A DNA stretch of 36,703 nucleotides. Source: HGM04593 sp045661225 (GTDB lineage Bacteria > Bacteroidota > Bacteroidia > Bacteroidales > Bacteroidaceae). The stretch spans positions 1-36,703 of the forward strand of contig JAZRFF010000007.1 in assembly GCA_045661225.1 (NCBI GenBank), read 5' to 3'. The first letter of the stretch is position 1, and every line of letters starts with the position of its first letter. The position numbers and the translations under genes are program-made. Below are positions 1 to 8,364 of the stretch, piece after piece. Under the pieces are notes generated by a model. That model saw nothing but the letters and a program-made list of their open reading frames with translations, ran no database searches and was not told the origin of the DNA.

Positions 1-111
1 ACGCGTTACTCACCCGTGCGCCGGTCGTCTGCCGAAGCAGACCCCTCGACTTGCATGTGTTAAGCCTGTAGCTAGCGTTCATCCTGAGCCAGGATCAAAC
101 TCTTCGTTGTA
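1..111 (-). rRNA. rrs: 16S ribosomal RNA, 5' end only (partial)
   Basis: The reverse complement carries the universal 16S 5' primer site AGAGTTTGATCCTGGCTCAG at 103-84, then the early 16S sequence through GTGAGTAACGCG at the window edge. Only about the first 110 bases of the gene are present; the rest lies to the left. The mature 5' end near 111 is estimated from homology. The first variable loop is short, closed by GTCTGC/GCAGAC, and the surrounding sequence is of Bacteroidales type. Confidence 0.97.
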
Positions 112-344
112 ATTTATATCTGATTGCCACCTTAAAAAAAATGACAACGTTTTCAAAAAATTGTTTGTACTGGCCGGAAATAATAAGTATGTCAAATTAT
201 TGACGGTTCGTTTTTCGTTCCTTACTCTATACTTTATAACCAACTAAAAATAGTCGGCCACGTTGTACTGCTTGTCTGTATGGAATGTTGTCAAGGATCA
301 TCTTGCTGACGACTTGCAAAAGCGTTGCTTGTCGAAAGCGAGTG
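112..344 (-). other. rRNA operon leader
   Basis: This AT-rich, gene-free stretch lies between the predicted rRNA promoter and the 16S 5' end. It would be transcribed as the 5' leader of the rRNA precursor and removed by processing. I see no convincing reading frame in it. Confidence 0.6.
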
Positions 345-374
345 CAAAGGTAAAGCTTTTTTTTAAACTACAAA
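345..374 (-). promoter_or_regulatory. rRNA operon promoter, Bacteroides type
   Basis: On the minus strand a TTTG -33 element (374-371) is followed after 18 bases by a TACCTTTG -7 box (352-345). This matches the Bacteroidota consensus TTTG-N19-TAnnTTTG within one base of spacing. Transcription would start near 338 and read toward the 16S gene. The A/T tracts upstream (361-450) could act as an UP-like region. Confidence 0.7.
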
Positions 375-575
375 AGAAATACAAAAGAAAAATTCATCTT
401 TTTTTAGAAAATTTTAAAAGAATACTAATTTTCAACAAGTTACAAAAAGACTTTTTTTTACACATTATTTGCAAGAAAATCGCACCCCAACCAAACATCA
501 CTTTACAAAAGACGGGGAATAAAAGAAATAATACTTAAAACATCTAAATATACATACCTTATAAATATATTTTAG

Positions 576-583
576 TACTTTTG
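576..583 (+). promoter_or_regulatory. -7 box upstream of the DUF5686 gene
   Basis: TACTTTTG fits the Bacteroidota -7 consensus TAnnTTTG and lies 46 bases before the ATG at 630. I see no exact TTTG at the -33 position, so the assignment rests on the -7 box and its location. Confidence 0.5.
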
Positions 584-629
584 CAAAAATTTTCGAGGAG
601 AGAAGGTTTCCGAACCTCCAAAAGTTCAT

Positions 630-3215
630 ATGAATAAAAAGACAAGAACACATATATACATATTATTCACGTTGGCTCTTTTATCGCTTCCGCTGTTTGC
701 GCAAGAAAAAAACAACCACACCCGCATACACGGAAAAGTGACCGATGCAAGCACCAAAGAGCCACTCCCCTACGCATCGGTACGCATCGGCAAGACCTCT
801 ATTGGCTGCAGCAGCGACAACAACGGCAACTTTTCGTTCAACGCAGAACTTTCCGACACACTGATAATCTCGTGCATCGGATACAGCGAAACACGCATAG
901 CCTTATCCTCCAAGACCCGTATGCCGATAAAGGCAAAATTAAAGCCCACCGACTACGCTTTATCCGAACTTACCGTAAAACCCAAAAAAGAAAAATACAG
1001 CAGGAAAAACAACCCTGCCGTCACCCTCGCACGTACCATAATTGAAAGACGCAACGACAACTCCCCCAAAAACAAGGAATACTACAGTTGCGACAGGCAC
1101 GAAAAGCTAAACGTCGCCCTCAACAATTTCAGAACCGAAAACGGGGCGCACTTCAGCAAAAAGTTCGCGTTTCTCGAGCAGTATATCGACACCTCGCTAA
1201 TCTCGGGCGAACCCATACTGCACATCTCCGCACGCGAGCTAATAGCCACCGACTACTACCGGAAGTCACCGGAGCGTGAACGTCAGCACATCAAAGGAAG
1301 GAGAAGAAACGGCATTGACGACATATTCTCAACAGGCGAGATTGAAGCACTATACGAAGAGACCTTCAAGGACGTCGATATATTCCAAGATAACGTATCC
1401 CTTTTCAACAGCAAGTTCGTCAGCCCAATTTCAAAGTTAGGTCCAACATTTTACAAATACTATATAATGGACACCATTGAAATTAACGGCGAACACTGTA
1501 TCGACCTTGCATTTTCGCCGTTCAATGTAGAGTCATTCGGTTTCACAGGACACATATACGTAACAACCGACTCAACATTCTTTATAAAGTCCATACAAAT
1601 GAATGTTCCCCACAACATAAATATGAACTTTGTGGAGTATATGAACATAAAGCAAGACTTCAGCCGACAGCCCGACGGCACCAGAATTCTGAACAAAGAG
1701 TCACTCACCGCCGAACTAAAACTCACAAACGCCCTGAACGGCTTTTACGTTCACCGCGAAGTAGGCTACGACAACTACTCTTTCAAAAGCAACGAATTCG
1801 GCAATAAAATACTCGAAAGCCCCGCAAGAGTCGTCGAGGACGACAACTCAATGAACCGCAGCGAAGAATTCTGGAGCGACAACCGCATAAACGAGGTTAC
1901 CGAAAAAGAACTGTCAGTAGCCACAATGTTACAGCAGCTTCGCAACAACCCCGTATACTATTGGCTCGAGAAAGGCGTTTCGTTTCTCTTCACAGGCTGG
2001 GTACCCATCAAGAAGAACAACCCGCCGCTCTTTTACGGCCCTGTCAACACCACATTCAGCTACAACGAACTCGAAGGTTGGCGTCTGCGCACCGGAGCAA
2101 TGACATCAGCCTATCTAAGCCCATACCTCTTCGGACGCTTTTACGCCGTATACGGCACAAGAGACCACCGCTGGAAGTATATGGGCGAAATTGAATACTC
2201 ATTCAAAAAGAAAAAAGAACACCCCAACGAGTTTCCCATACACTCATTGCGCGCTCACTACGAGAGCGACATATTCCAGTACGGACAAACATACCTATAC
2301 ACAAACAAAGACAATCTATTCCTGAGCCTAAAACGCGAGAAAGACAACAAAATAGGCTACGTAAGAAAAGCCGAGCTCACCTACACCCGTGAATTCTACA
2401 ACCACTTCTCGTTCAACGTAACCCTACGCAACAGAATAGACTACTCGACGCACCTCATTCCCTTCGAGCGCACAGAGACCATCGACGGCACCACCACAAG
2501 CACTTTCGTCGACAACATCAACCGTTCCGAAGTTGAAATAGGGCTGCGCTATGCACCAAACGAAAAGTTCATTCAAAGCAAATGGAACCGCCATTCCATT
2601 CTTCCCGAACACCCAGTGTACACCCTAACCCACCGAACAGGAATAAAAGGCATATTAGGCAGCAGCTACAACTATCACCACACCGAAGCAGGATTCCAGA
2701 AACGCTTTTGGTTTTCGGCATTCGGCTACACCGACTGCATTATAAAAGCCGGAAAAATATGGAACAAAGTCCCCTTCCCATTGCTCATAATCCCCAACGC
2801 CAACCTCTCCTACACCATTCAAAAGGAGTCATACGCACTAATGAACGCAATGGAATTCTTCAACGACGAATACGCATCGTGGGACCTCACCTATTATATG
2901 AACGGGCTCCTCTTTAACCGAATACCGCTCATACGCAAACTAAATTGGCGCGAGGTGATAACCTTCAGAGGAATGTTCGGACATCTGAGCGACAAAAACC
3001 GCCCCGACCCACTAAACACAGGAACACTATTCAAGTTCCCATACGAAAATGACAACTACCACTATATGACCTCAACACCATATATGGAAGTTGCCGTCGG
3101 AATAGAAAACATATTCAAGGTGCTGCGTGTCGACTACGTCCGAAGACTCACATACACCAACCTGCCCGGCATAAACAAATGGGGAATAAGAATACAGTTC
3201 CACATACAATTCTAA
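630..3215 (+). CDS. DUF5686 outer-membrane protein with carboxypeptidase-regulatory-like domain
   Basis: This is an 861-residue envelope protein of unknown function. A signal peptide (about residues 1-25, ending LPLFAQ) is followed by a carboxypeptidase-regulatory-like beta-sandwich at about 32-110 (HGKVTDASTKEPLPYASVRI ... IGY), the domain also found at the front of many TonB-dependent receptors. The rest matches the DUF5686 family and ends in aromatic-rich alternating strands with a terminal IRIQFHIQF, typical of an outer-membrane beta-barrel. The length is normal for the family. The ATG at 630 directly precedes the signal peptide. It stands alone, facing the protease gene convergently across a 95-base gap in which I see no clear hairpin. 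The coding strand is strongly A/C-rich, as the + strand is generally here. Confidence 0.88.
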   Translation: MNKKTRTHIYILFTLALLSLPLFAQEKNNHTRIHGKVTDASTKEPLPYASVRIGKTSIGCSSDNNGNFSFNAELSDTLIISCIGYSETRIALSSKTRMPIKAKLKPTDYALSELTVKPKKEKYSRKNNPAVTLARTIIERRNDNSPKNKEYYSCDRHEKLNVALNNFRTENGAHFSKKFAFLEQYIDTSLISGEPILHISARELIATDYYRKSPERERQHIKGRRRNGIDDIFSTGEIEALYEETFKDVDIFQDNVSLFNSKFVSPISKLGPTFYKYYIMDTIEINGEHCIDLAFSPFNVESFGFTGHIYVTTDSTFFIKSIQMNVPHNINMNFVEYMNIKQDFSRQPDGTRILNKESLTAELKLTNALNGFYVHREVGYDNYSFKSNEFGNKILESPARVVEDDNSMNRSEEFWSDNRINEVTEKELSVATMLQQLRNNPVYYWLEKGVSFLFTGWVPIKKNNPPLFYGPVNTTFSYNELEGWRLRTGAMTSAYLSPYLFGRFYAVYGTRDHRWKYMGEIEYSFKKKKEHPNEFPIHSLRAHYESDIFQYGQTYLYTNKDNLFLSLKREKDNKIGYVRKAELTYTREFYNHFSFNVTLRNRIDYSTHLIPFERTETIDGTTTSTFVDNINRSEVEIGLRYAPNEKFIQSKWNRHSILPEHPVYTLTHRTGIKGILGSSYNYHHTEAGFQKRFWFSAFGYTDCIIKAGKIWNKVPFPLLIIPNANLSYTIQKESYALMNAMEFFNDEYASWDLTYYMNGLLFNRIPLIRKLNWREVITFRGMFGHLSDKNRPDPLNTGTLFKFPYENDNYHYMTSTPYMEVAVGIENIFKVLRVDYVRRLTYTNLPGINKWGIRIQFHIQF

Positions 3216-3310
3216 GAAAAAACAAAAAGACGCCTACCGCCAGCCAACGAACAGCAACCAGGCAAAAGAACAAGAAGATACGCGCTTTTTATCCCGCACA
3301 CCAAAGATTA

Positions 3311-4537
3311 TCACCACCCGGCCGACTGCCAACCCGCAGCCTCATACCATTCTGTCCATTTAAAATCAGCGTTCAGACGCTCATTCTCGGCAAAATGCCG
3401 CGGAACATACATAGACACCCCCACACCGACACTCTCATCGAACCTGTAAAGTTCATCGTTCAACAAAGACGACCAATATCTCGTTGCCGCCCAATAAGGT
3501 ACAGCAGCATCAAGCGCCACACGCCAACCAGCATATTCATCAGCCGCAAGCACCCTACCCATCACCGCATTAACATCAAAAAACGAAGGCATAGGATTTT
3601 CGGCCATATAATCCCCACCCGGCAGATAAGAGAACACCCCATCAACATCACGTTCCGCGCTCACATTAAAATACTTTTCAACACCGCCACGCATAGCCTC
3701 GGCAAGCCCGCCGAGAGAGCTTGTACGCAAGGCCGACAGCACAACTCCGGCCTCTCTATACTCATATTCCTCAACATACAAATCAATTATCCCATCAGGA
3801 CCCGATGTATCAAAGAAAGCAGGAGCCACCACGTCATAAGGCGCCCCTTTAGCAGGAATTTCAGCCGGAGAAGCAATAACCCACTCCACCGCATTACGCA
3901 AAGCATACCCAAGCTCAATACACTGCATAAAACAAGCATCAAACATAAGCCTGTCAACCTTCAACGGCAACCTTTCAAGCAATGCAGCAAGCTCACGCAC
4001 ATCAATAGCCCCCTCGGTAACATCAACAGTAGTATTCTCACCATTATCAATGCCAAAGCTACGCTGCAAGGCAGCGCTTTTCGAAGCCTTCAGCCAACCA
4101 TCGCCGTGCGACCACAGCACCAAATCCAAATCTCTTGTAGGGTAATTTTCAAGAATATAGTCCAGAACACGCCCAAGCACAACAGTATCACTCGAGCAAA
4201 CATCACCGTCAAAAACCGGCAACGACAAACACCCTGGCTCTTTATTTACACAACGATAAAGATGCAACAAACGCGGCAGAGAAGTATCGTCGACATAAAC
4301 GAACAGACGGCAATCACGCGGAATCCCGGCAACCCCCTCCAACAGCTCCTCAACATCTTCCTCCGCAAAGCGATTCAAGCTATTTTCGGCAACCATATAC
4401 ACAAGCAACGTCCTTTGCGCCGAATCGCCTTTTTCAATAACGTCAGGCATTGTCGAGCCGCCCGAGTCGGTACCACACGAAACAAAAGAGAAGAACAAAA
4501 AGAGCGCAAGCACCGCGCAAACACCCCTTGCAAGCAT
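3311..4537 (-). CDS. clostripain-related (family C11) cysteine peptidase, lipoprotein
   Basis: The protein is predicted to be a membrane-anchored cysteine peptidase of 408 residues. The signal sequence ends in a lipobox, FVSC with Cys21, so it should be a lipoprotein. The C11 catalytic pair is visible: His144 in LWSHGDGW and Cys202 in FDACFMQCIE. Family members cleave after basic residues, often after self-processing; whether this one does cannot be told. I chose the ATG at 4537, not the longer frame from 4603, because it opens the signal peptide and sits one base past the stop of the upstream gene (TAATATG), implying coupled translation. The upstream partner is a small secreted protein of unknown role. 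Many Bacteroidales C11 lipoproteins are uncharacterised. Confidence 0.88.
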   Translation of the reverse strand: MLARGVCAVLALFLFFSFVSCGTDSGGSTMPDVIEKGDSAQRTLLVYMVAENSLNRFAEEDVEELLEGVAGIPRDCRLFVYVDDTSLPRLLHLYRCVNKEPGCLSLPVFDGDVCSSDTVVLGRVLDYILENYPTRDLDLVLWSHGDGWLKASKSAALQRSFGIDNGENTTVDVTEGAIDVRELAALLERLPLKVDRLMFDACFMQCIELGYALRNAVEWVIASPAEIPAKGAPYDVVAPAFFDTSGPDGIIDLYVEEYEYREAGVVLSALRTSSLGGLAEAMRGGVEKYFNVSAERDVDGVFSYLPGGDYMAENPMPSFFDVNAVMGRVLAADEYAGWRVALDAAVPYWAATRYWSSLLNDELYRFDESVGVGVSMYVPRHFAENERLNADFKWTEWYEAAGWQSAGW

Positions 4538-4538
4538 A

Positions 4539-4928
4539 TTAAGGCTTTGTAAACTTAAACTTATCGCCAAGATAACGAACAGTCTTACCCTGCTTCTCAA
4601 CAAGACGTTTCTTTATTTTCGCTTCCTTCTTTACAAGGTCGGCACGTTTCTCCGAGAAGAAAACAACAGAAGTACGCCCCGGCATATTCTCTTGAAAGTT
4701 CATATAATCTTTCAATTCATAAGAATAAAACTGTCTGTGAAGCAAGAATTTAGTCTTTTCATCAATCTTTGCCCCCTCAACAGGCATAATTTCAGTAAAA
4801 TAAACCACAGAATCAGTGAAAGAGATTGACGCGCCAAAAAGATACACCTGTTTCTCGTCATTTTTAGCCTGCAACCCCGACACCGCTACAAAAAGTACAA
4901 AGAAAAGTACTGAAACTATTTTTTTCAT
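4539..4928 (-). CDS. small secreted protein of unknown function
   Basis: I do not recognise the family of this 129-residue protein. It begins with a clear signal peptide (MKKIVSVLFFVLFVAVSGLQA) with no lipobox, so the mature part of about 107 residues should be periplasmic or exported. That part is Lys-rich, has no cysteine, and contains a basic stretch near the end (KKEAKIKKRLVEK). The ATG at 4928 is preferred over the TTG two codons upstream. The gene ends one base before the clostripain-like lipoprotein starts, so the two are almost certainly co-transcribed; it could be a substrate, inhibitor or partner of that protease, but this is inference from position only. Confidence 0.75.
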   Translation of the reverse strand: MKKIVSVLFFVLFVAVSGLQAKNDEKQVYLFGASISFTDSVVYFTEIMPVEGAKIDEKTKFLLHRQFYSYELKDYMNFQENMPGRTSVVFFSEKRADLVKKEAKIKKRLVEKQGKTVRYLGDKFKFTKP

Positions 4929-5014
4929 ATTCAATTATTCAATCAAAATACACAAAACAAAGACCAACCGCATAGCCGAACCCGCACAGAGCCCGACACA
5001 ATCGGTTTATTCGG

Positions 5015-5045
5015 CAAAATTAAGAAAAAAATCTCTCAGCATAAA
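5015..5045 (-). promoter_or_regulatory. promoter of the small secreted protein/protease pair
   Basis: On the minus strand TAATTTTG (5022-5015) fits the -7 consensus, and TTTA lies at 5045-5042, 19 bases upstream and one base off the TTTG consensus. A start near 5008 would give a leader of about 80 bases. Confidence 0.5.
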
Positions 5046-5134
5046 GAAATATTCAAATTTTAACGACAAACAGACATAACAACCCGCGCCCCCACAGCCA
5101 ACGAACCATAAAACAAACAAACCCTGTAAAAGCA

Positions 5135-5162
5135 ACGGGCTACACCCCAAGGTATAGCCCGT
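5135..5162 (-). terminator. hairpin terminator after the sigma factor gene
   Basis: The arms ACGGGCTA (5135-5142) and TAGCCCGT (5155-5162) pair perfectly and lie just past the sigma factor stop at 5185. Reading on the minus strand the hairpin is followed by TGCTTTTAC, only a modest T run. Confidence 0.65.
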
Positions 5163-5184
5163 AAAAAAAAATAAAATCCGATAT

Positions 5185-6045
5185 TTAACCCAAATAGGAC
5201 TTCAGCAACTTACTACGCTGATTCTGTTTCAAACGGCGAATAGCCTTTTCTTTAATCTGACGCACACGTTCACGTGTCAATCCGAAGCGATCACCAATCT
5301 CTTCAAGCGTCATTTCTTGCATTCCGATACCGAAGAACATCTGTATAATCTCCTTCTCGCGGTCGGTAAGCGTCGATAGCGCACGATCAATCTCACGCGA
5401 CAGCGACTCACTCACCAGGAGATTGTCAGCCATAGGAGAATCATCGTTTACAAGCACATCGAGCAGGCTGTTATCCTCACCGTCTACAAAAGGAGCATCA
5501 ACCGAGATGTGTCGTCCGGAAACTTTCAACGAATCAACGACCTTATCTACGGGAAGATCCAACTGGTCGGCAAGTTCTTCAGCCGATGGACGACGCTCAT
5601 TTTCTTGCTCAAATTTTGAGAATGCCTTACTGATTTTGTTCAGCGAACCCACTTGGTTCAAAGGAAGGCGTACAATTCTCGCTTGCTCTGCAAGAGCCTG
5701 AAGAATAGATTGTCTAATCCACCACACTGCATAACTAATAAACTTAAAGCCTCGTGTCTCGTCAAATTTCTCGGCAGCCTTAATGAGTCCCAAATTACCT
5801 TCGTTAATAAGGTCGGGCAAACTCAATCCTTGATTCTGATACTGTTTTGCCACAGATACGACGAAACGCAGATTGGCTCTTGTCAGTTTTTCCAATGCCC
5901 TGCGGTCACCTTTTCTGATTCGTTGCGCCAGCTCAACCTCCTCCTCAACGGTAATGCGGTCCTCACGACCAATTTCCTGAAGATACTTGTCAAGCGATGC
6001 GCTTTCGCGGTTTGTGATACTTTTTGTAATTTTTAATTGTCTCAT
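5185..6045 (-). CDS. rpoD: RNA polymerase primary sigma factor (sigma-70 family)
   Basis: This is the housekeeping sigma factor that directs RNA polymerase to most promoters. At 286 residues it is the compact Bacteroidota form, with no region 1.1. Region 1.2 is near residues 15-45 (SLDKYLQEIGREDRITVEEE), region 2 follows with the core-binding and -10-melting segment (LPDLINEGNLGLIKAAEKFD, YAVWWIRQSI), then region 3, and region 4 ends with the helix-turn-helix EEIGDRFGLTRERVRQIKEK. This divergent sigma is the known reason Bacteroidota promoters use -33 TTTG and -7 TAnnTTTG, the elements seen at many genes in this window. The gene is monocistronic with its own promoter and terminator. Confidence 0.97.
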   Translation of the reverse strand: MRQLKITKSITNRESASLDKYLQEIGREDRITVEEEVELAQRIRKGDRRALEKLTRANLRFVVSVAKQYQNQGLSLPDLINEGNLGLIKAAEKFDETRGFKFISYAVWWIRQSILQALAEQARIVRLPLNQVGSLNKISKAFSKFEQENERRPSAEELADQLDLPVDKVVDSLKVSGRHISVDAPFVDGEDNSLLDVLVNDDSPMADNLLVSESLSREIDRALSTLTDREKEIIQMFFGIGMQEMTLEEIGDRFGLTRERVRQIKEKAIRRLKQNQRSKLLKSYLG

Positions 6046-6072
6046 TTTTCCTTAAGATACAATTTCAATTTG

Positions 6073-6103
6073 CAAAGATATACCTTTTATATTAAAAACA
6101 CAA
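6073..6103 (-). promoter_or_regulatory. rpoD promoter
   Basis: On the minus strand a TATCTTTG -7 box (6080-6073) is preceded 19 bases upstream by TTGT at the -33 position. The predicted start is near 6066, about 20 bases ahead of the ATG at 6045. Confidence 0.6.
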
Positions 6104-6589
6104 CTTTTACGAGTTAAAAGTTACAAACAAAAGCCGGCAAATATATTATAAAAGACAATATACCACACCGAGCATACAAAAGTACCAAACCTGATACCTT
6201 AACGAAGAATCGCCCGAATATTTGCAAGTGCCTGGAAATAAAAAGCAGAAAACACCAAGCAAAAACAAAAGGTATACTACTTAAACAATATAAATACCGG
6301 CTACACCTGTTCAAGAGTTACATTTTAATAGATACACAATGTGTCAAAATACCACATCGCCAACATAAAAAAAATAAAAAGATATATAAAATTTTCAGAC
6401 ATCACCCCCCAAAGCACTATGCAAGTCCGCAAAAAACACTCTTTTTTCATAAAAAACGAGCATAAAAAATGTGCAGTTTCAGGCACAAATGTCCCAAGAC
6501 CGCACATTAACACATTTACAATAAAGAACAATAGATTGTCTCCTGAATTCACATTTTCATTTCAACGCTTCACACATCGAGGCAAGACC
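6104..6589. other. intergenic region without recognisable genes
   Basis: About 490 bases of A-rich sequence separate the rpoD promoter from the nucleotidyltransferase stop. Short frames exist on both strands, but they have low-complexity composition and no family resemblance. I see no RNA gene or strong hairpin. Confidence 0.5.
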
Positions 6590-7393
6590 TCAACCCTGCT
6601 TCGCCACAAATTCCTCAGCCGGTTTAATAGCATCAAGTTTACCGACATCAATAAATTCAAGTTCAGGAGCCTCCACCCCATACACCGGAAACTTTGCAGC
6701 CAGCCACATATAAAAACTCATAATGGGGAATCTGACACCATTACGTTCATCAAACGCCAAACCCTTTTCCTGTACATACTGTTGCATAAGCCCAAGAACC
6801 TTGTCACTCAAAATATGAATACCTGAAAAAGCAAGCGCCAGACAATCCTCAGGCCTTATCTCGGGAGATACAACACAAAAGTCGCCGCTATCAGTGTTCA
6901 GCCACCCGGCAAGACGCATTGTAAGTGGGTCAAAAAGCAAGAATCTGGTAGTATTGCGCTTGCTGACAAGCAATGTAGCCATAGCCTCGTCACACACCTG
7001 CGACTCGAACCAGCGAATATCACAATTCGACAGTATATCTACATTATGAATAAGAAAACGTCCGCACCCATCAAGATAACGCTTTGCGTGCAACACTGCA
7101 CCACCGGTTTCAAGCAGCAACTCACGTTCGCTGCTTATCTCAACAACCATTTTGCCAGCCTCAAGTTCCTCGCGTGAGGCAACAATCCAGTCCTGCTCCT
7201 TAACCCACTCCTCAACCTTATCGGCAAAATAGTGTATATTAACAACAGCCTCATCGACACCCGAAGATAACAATTTCTTAGCCACGTGCTCAATAAGAGG
7301 CACTCCGCATACAGGCACCAACGCTTTAGGCAACGTATCGGTGAGAGGCTTTAGACGAGTACCAAGCCCCGCTGCAAAAATCATAGCTTTCAT
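6590..7393 (-). CDS. sugar-1-phosphate nucleotidyltransferase (MurU/RmlA-like)
   Basis: The product should transfer a nucleotidyl group to a sugar 1-phosphate, giving a nucleotide sugar and pyrophosphate in the cytoplasm. It is 267 residues, a single NTP-transferase domain. The N-terminal signature AAGLGTRLKPLTDTLPKALV (residues 7-26) is the nucleotide-binding loop with its Arg and Lys; HNVDILSNCD supplies the metal-binding Asp. The short length, with no C-terminal hexapeptide repeats, is closest to the MurU type, which makes UDP-MurNAc in cell-wall recycling. The usual partner kinase AmgK is not beside it here, so the substrate is uncertain. The start at 7393 is fixed by MKAMIFAAG. Confidence 0.85.
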   Translation of the reverse strand: MKAMIFAAGLGTRLKPLTDTLPKALVPVCGVPLIEHVAKKLLSSGVDEAVVNIHYFADKVEEWVKEQDWIVASREELEAGKMVVEISSERELLLETGGAVLHAKRYLDGCGRFLIHNVDILSNCDIRWFESQVCDEAMATLLVSKRNTTRFLLFDPLTMRLAGWLNTDSGDFCVVSPEIRPEDCLALAFSGIHILSDKVLGLMQQYVQEKGLAFDERNGVRFPIMSFYMWLAAKFPVYGVEAPELEFIDVGKLDAIKPAEEFVAKQG

Positions 7394-7661
7394 AAAATAT
7401 TTTCTTGTATAAAATTAACAAACGAACAAAATATATAAAGTTTGCTTCAACTCTTCACTACAGCAACGCAAAAAGCATTGCCAGCAACTACAAAAAATGT
7501 GCAAAAGAGAACAATTTCAAATTCAGCGCGGCCGAGTGTTGCAGAATGAAGGGCGCTACAAACCATTATCTTTTACAAAGCAACACTTTTTACCGCCACA
7601 AAGCATTTTACCACATTCCACACAAGCAGCAAAAACCCACGCCCACGCCCAACTACACAAT

Positions 7662-8279
7662 TCACAATGAATTTATAACGCGTTGCAGTTCGGCAAAGAA
7701 ACGCGCAGCGTGACCACCGTCCATCTGCACGTGATGAAACTGGAACGACACCGGCAAAGAGACCTTAAACCACCCCCTGCGATACTTTCCCCAAAAAAGC
7801 ATCGGATTGCAAAACTTGTCGGTATATTGGTTCACCACACTATCTAGTTCCGTCTCCACCATTGCCGACGTACCCACCACCATCGCCTCATCATCAAACA
7901 CACTCTTGCAAGAATCGGCCACGCGCTTTGTCAGCACAGCATAATCAGCAGCAAACCGCTCCAAATCATCAGAAAAAGGAACATCACAAGAATTTATTCC
8001 ACCCCTGCAATTATTGACAATCACATTTACAGCAAGCCTGTCATACCTATAAAACTCCCCGGCCACCGGCAATGAAAAAAACTCCTTTATCTTGCAGGCA
8101 GCCAGCCCAATGCACCAGCACAGCAACATATTAAACTGCAAGCCCTTACCCTGCGCCACCCGGCGTATACGGGTAACATCAAAAGTCTTGGTAACAGTAA
8201 CCATAGGCATCGGCGAGTCCGACCACAAAGCAAAAGCCTCGGCACGTCCGCACTCCTCAGGCGTTATTTTTATTTTCAT
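7662..8279 (-). CDS. CatA-like O-acetyltransferase
   Basis: This is a 205-residue member of the chloramphenicol acetyltransferase fold, which moves acetyl from acetyl-CoA to a hydroxyl group. The diagnostic motif is HHVQMDGGH (residues 182-190): His183 is the general base and Asp187 the structural Asp of HHxxxDG. It is slightly shorter than classical resistance enzymes (about 213-220). I chose the ATG at 8279, giving MKIKITPEE, rather than a longer frame from 8339 with no better start. It lies 85 bases after the uvrA stop in the same direction and may be read with it. Chromosomal CAT-like proteins are common in Bacteroidales and are not proof of chloramphenicol resistance; the natural acceptor is unknown. 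Confidence 0.85.
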   Translation of the reverse strand: MKIKITPEECGRAEAFALWSDSPMPMVTVTKTFDVTRIRRVAQGKGLQFNMLLCWCIGLAACKIKEFFSLPVAGEFYRYDRLAVNVIVNNCRGGINSCDVPFSDDLERFAADYAVLTKRVADSCKSVFDDEAMVVGTSAMVETELDSVVNQYTDKFCNPMLFWGKYRRGWFKVSLPVSFQFHHVQMDGGHAARFFAELQRVINSL

Positions 8280-8364
8280 ACAATTTTCATTTATCCCTTT
8301 CGCCCACAATTCAAACAAAAACCCCAATGCAAGCAGCAAGGATTACACACAAACAAAAAACATT

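Noticed and set aside
263..538. 91-codon + frame in the rRNA promoter region
   Set aside because: It lies across the rRNA promoter and A/T tracts on the opposite strand, starts with ATG only by chance, and is Lys/Phe-rich low-complexity sequence with no family features.
3179..4552. Long + frame (457 codons) opposite the clostripain-like gene
   Set aside because: It is entirely antisense to the gene with catalytic His, Cys and a lipobox; its His/Arg/Thr/Ile-rich, low-complexity product is what strand bias creates opposite a G/T-rich gene.
6114..6552. Two short minus-strand frames rich in Phe/Leu/Cys
   Set aside because: They have no start context, no promoter and no family, and the composition is that of random T-rich DNA.
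7662..8279. Chloramphenicol resistance gene
   Set aside because: The HHxxxDG motif supports a CAT-like fold only; the gene is short, chromosomal in context and without mobile sequences, so a resistance claim is not justified.
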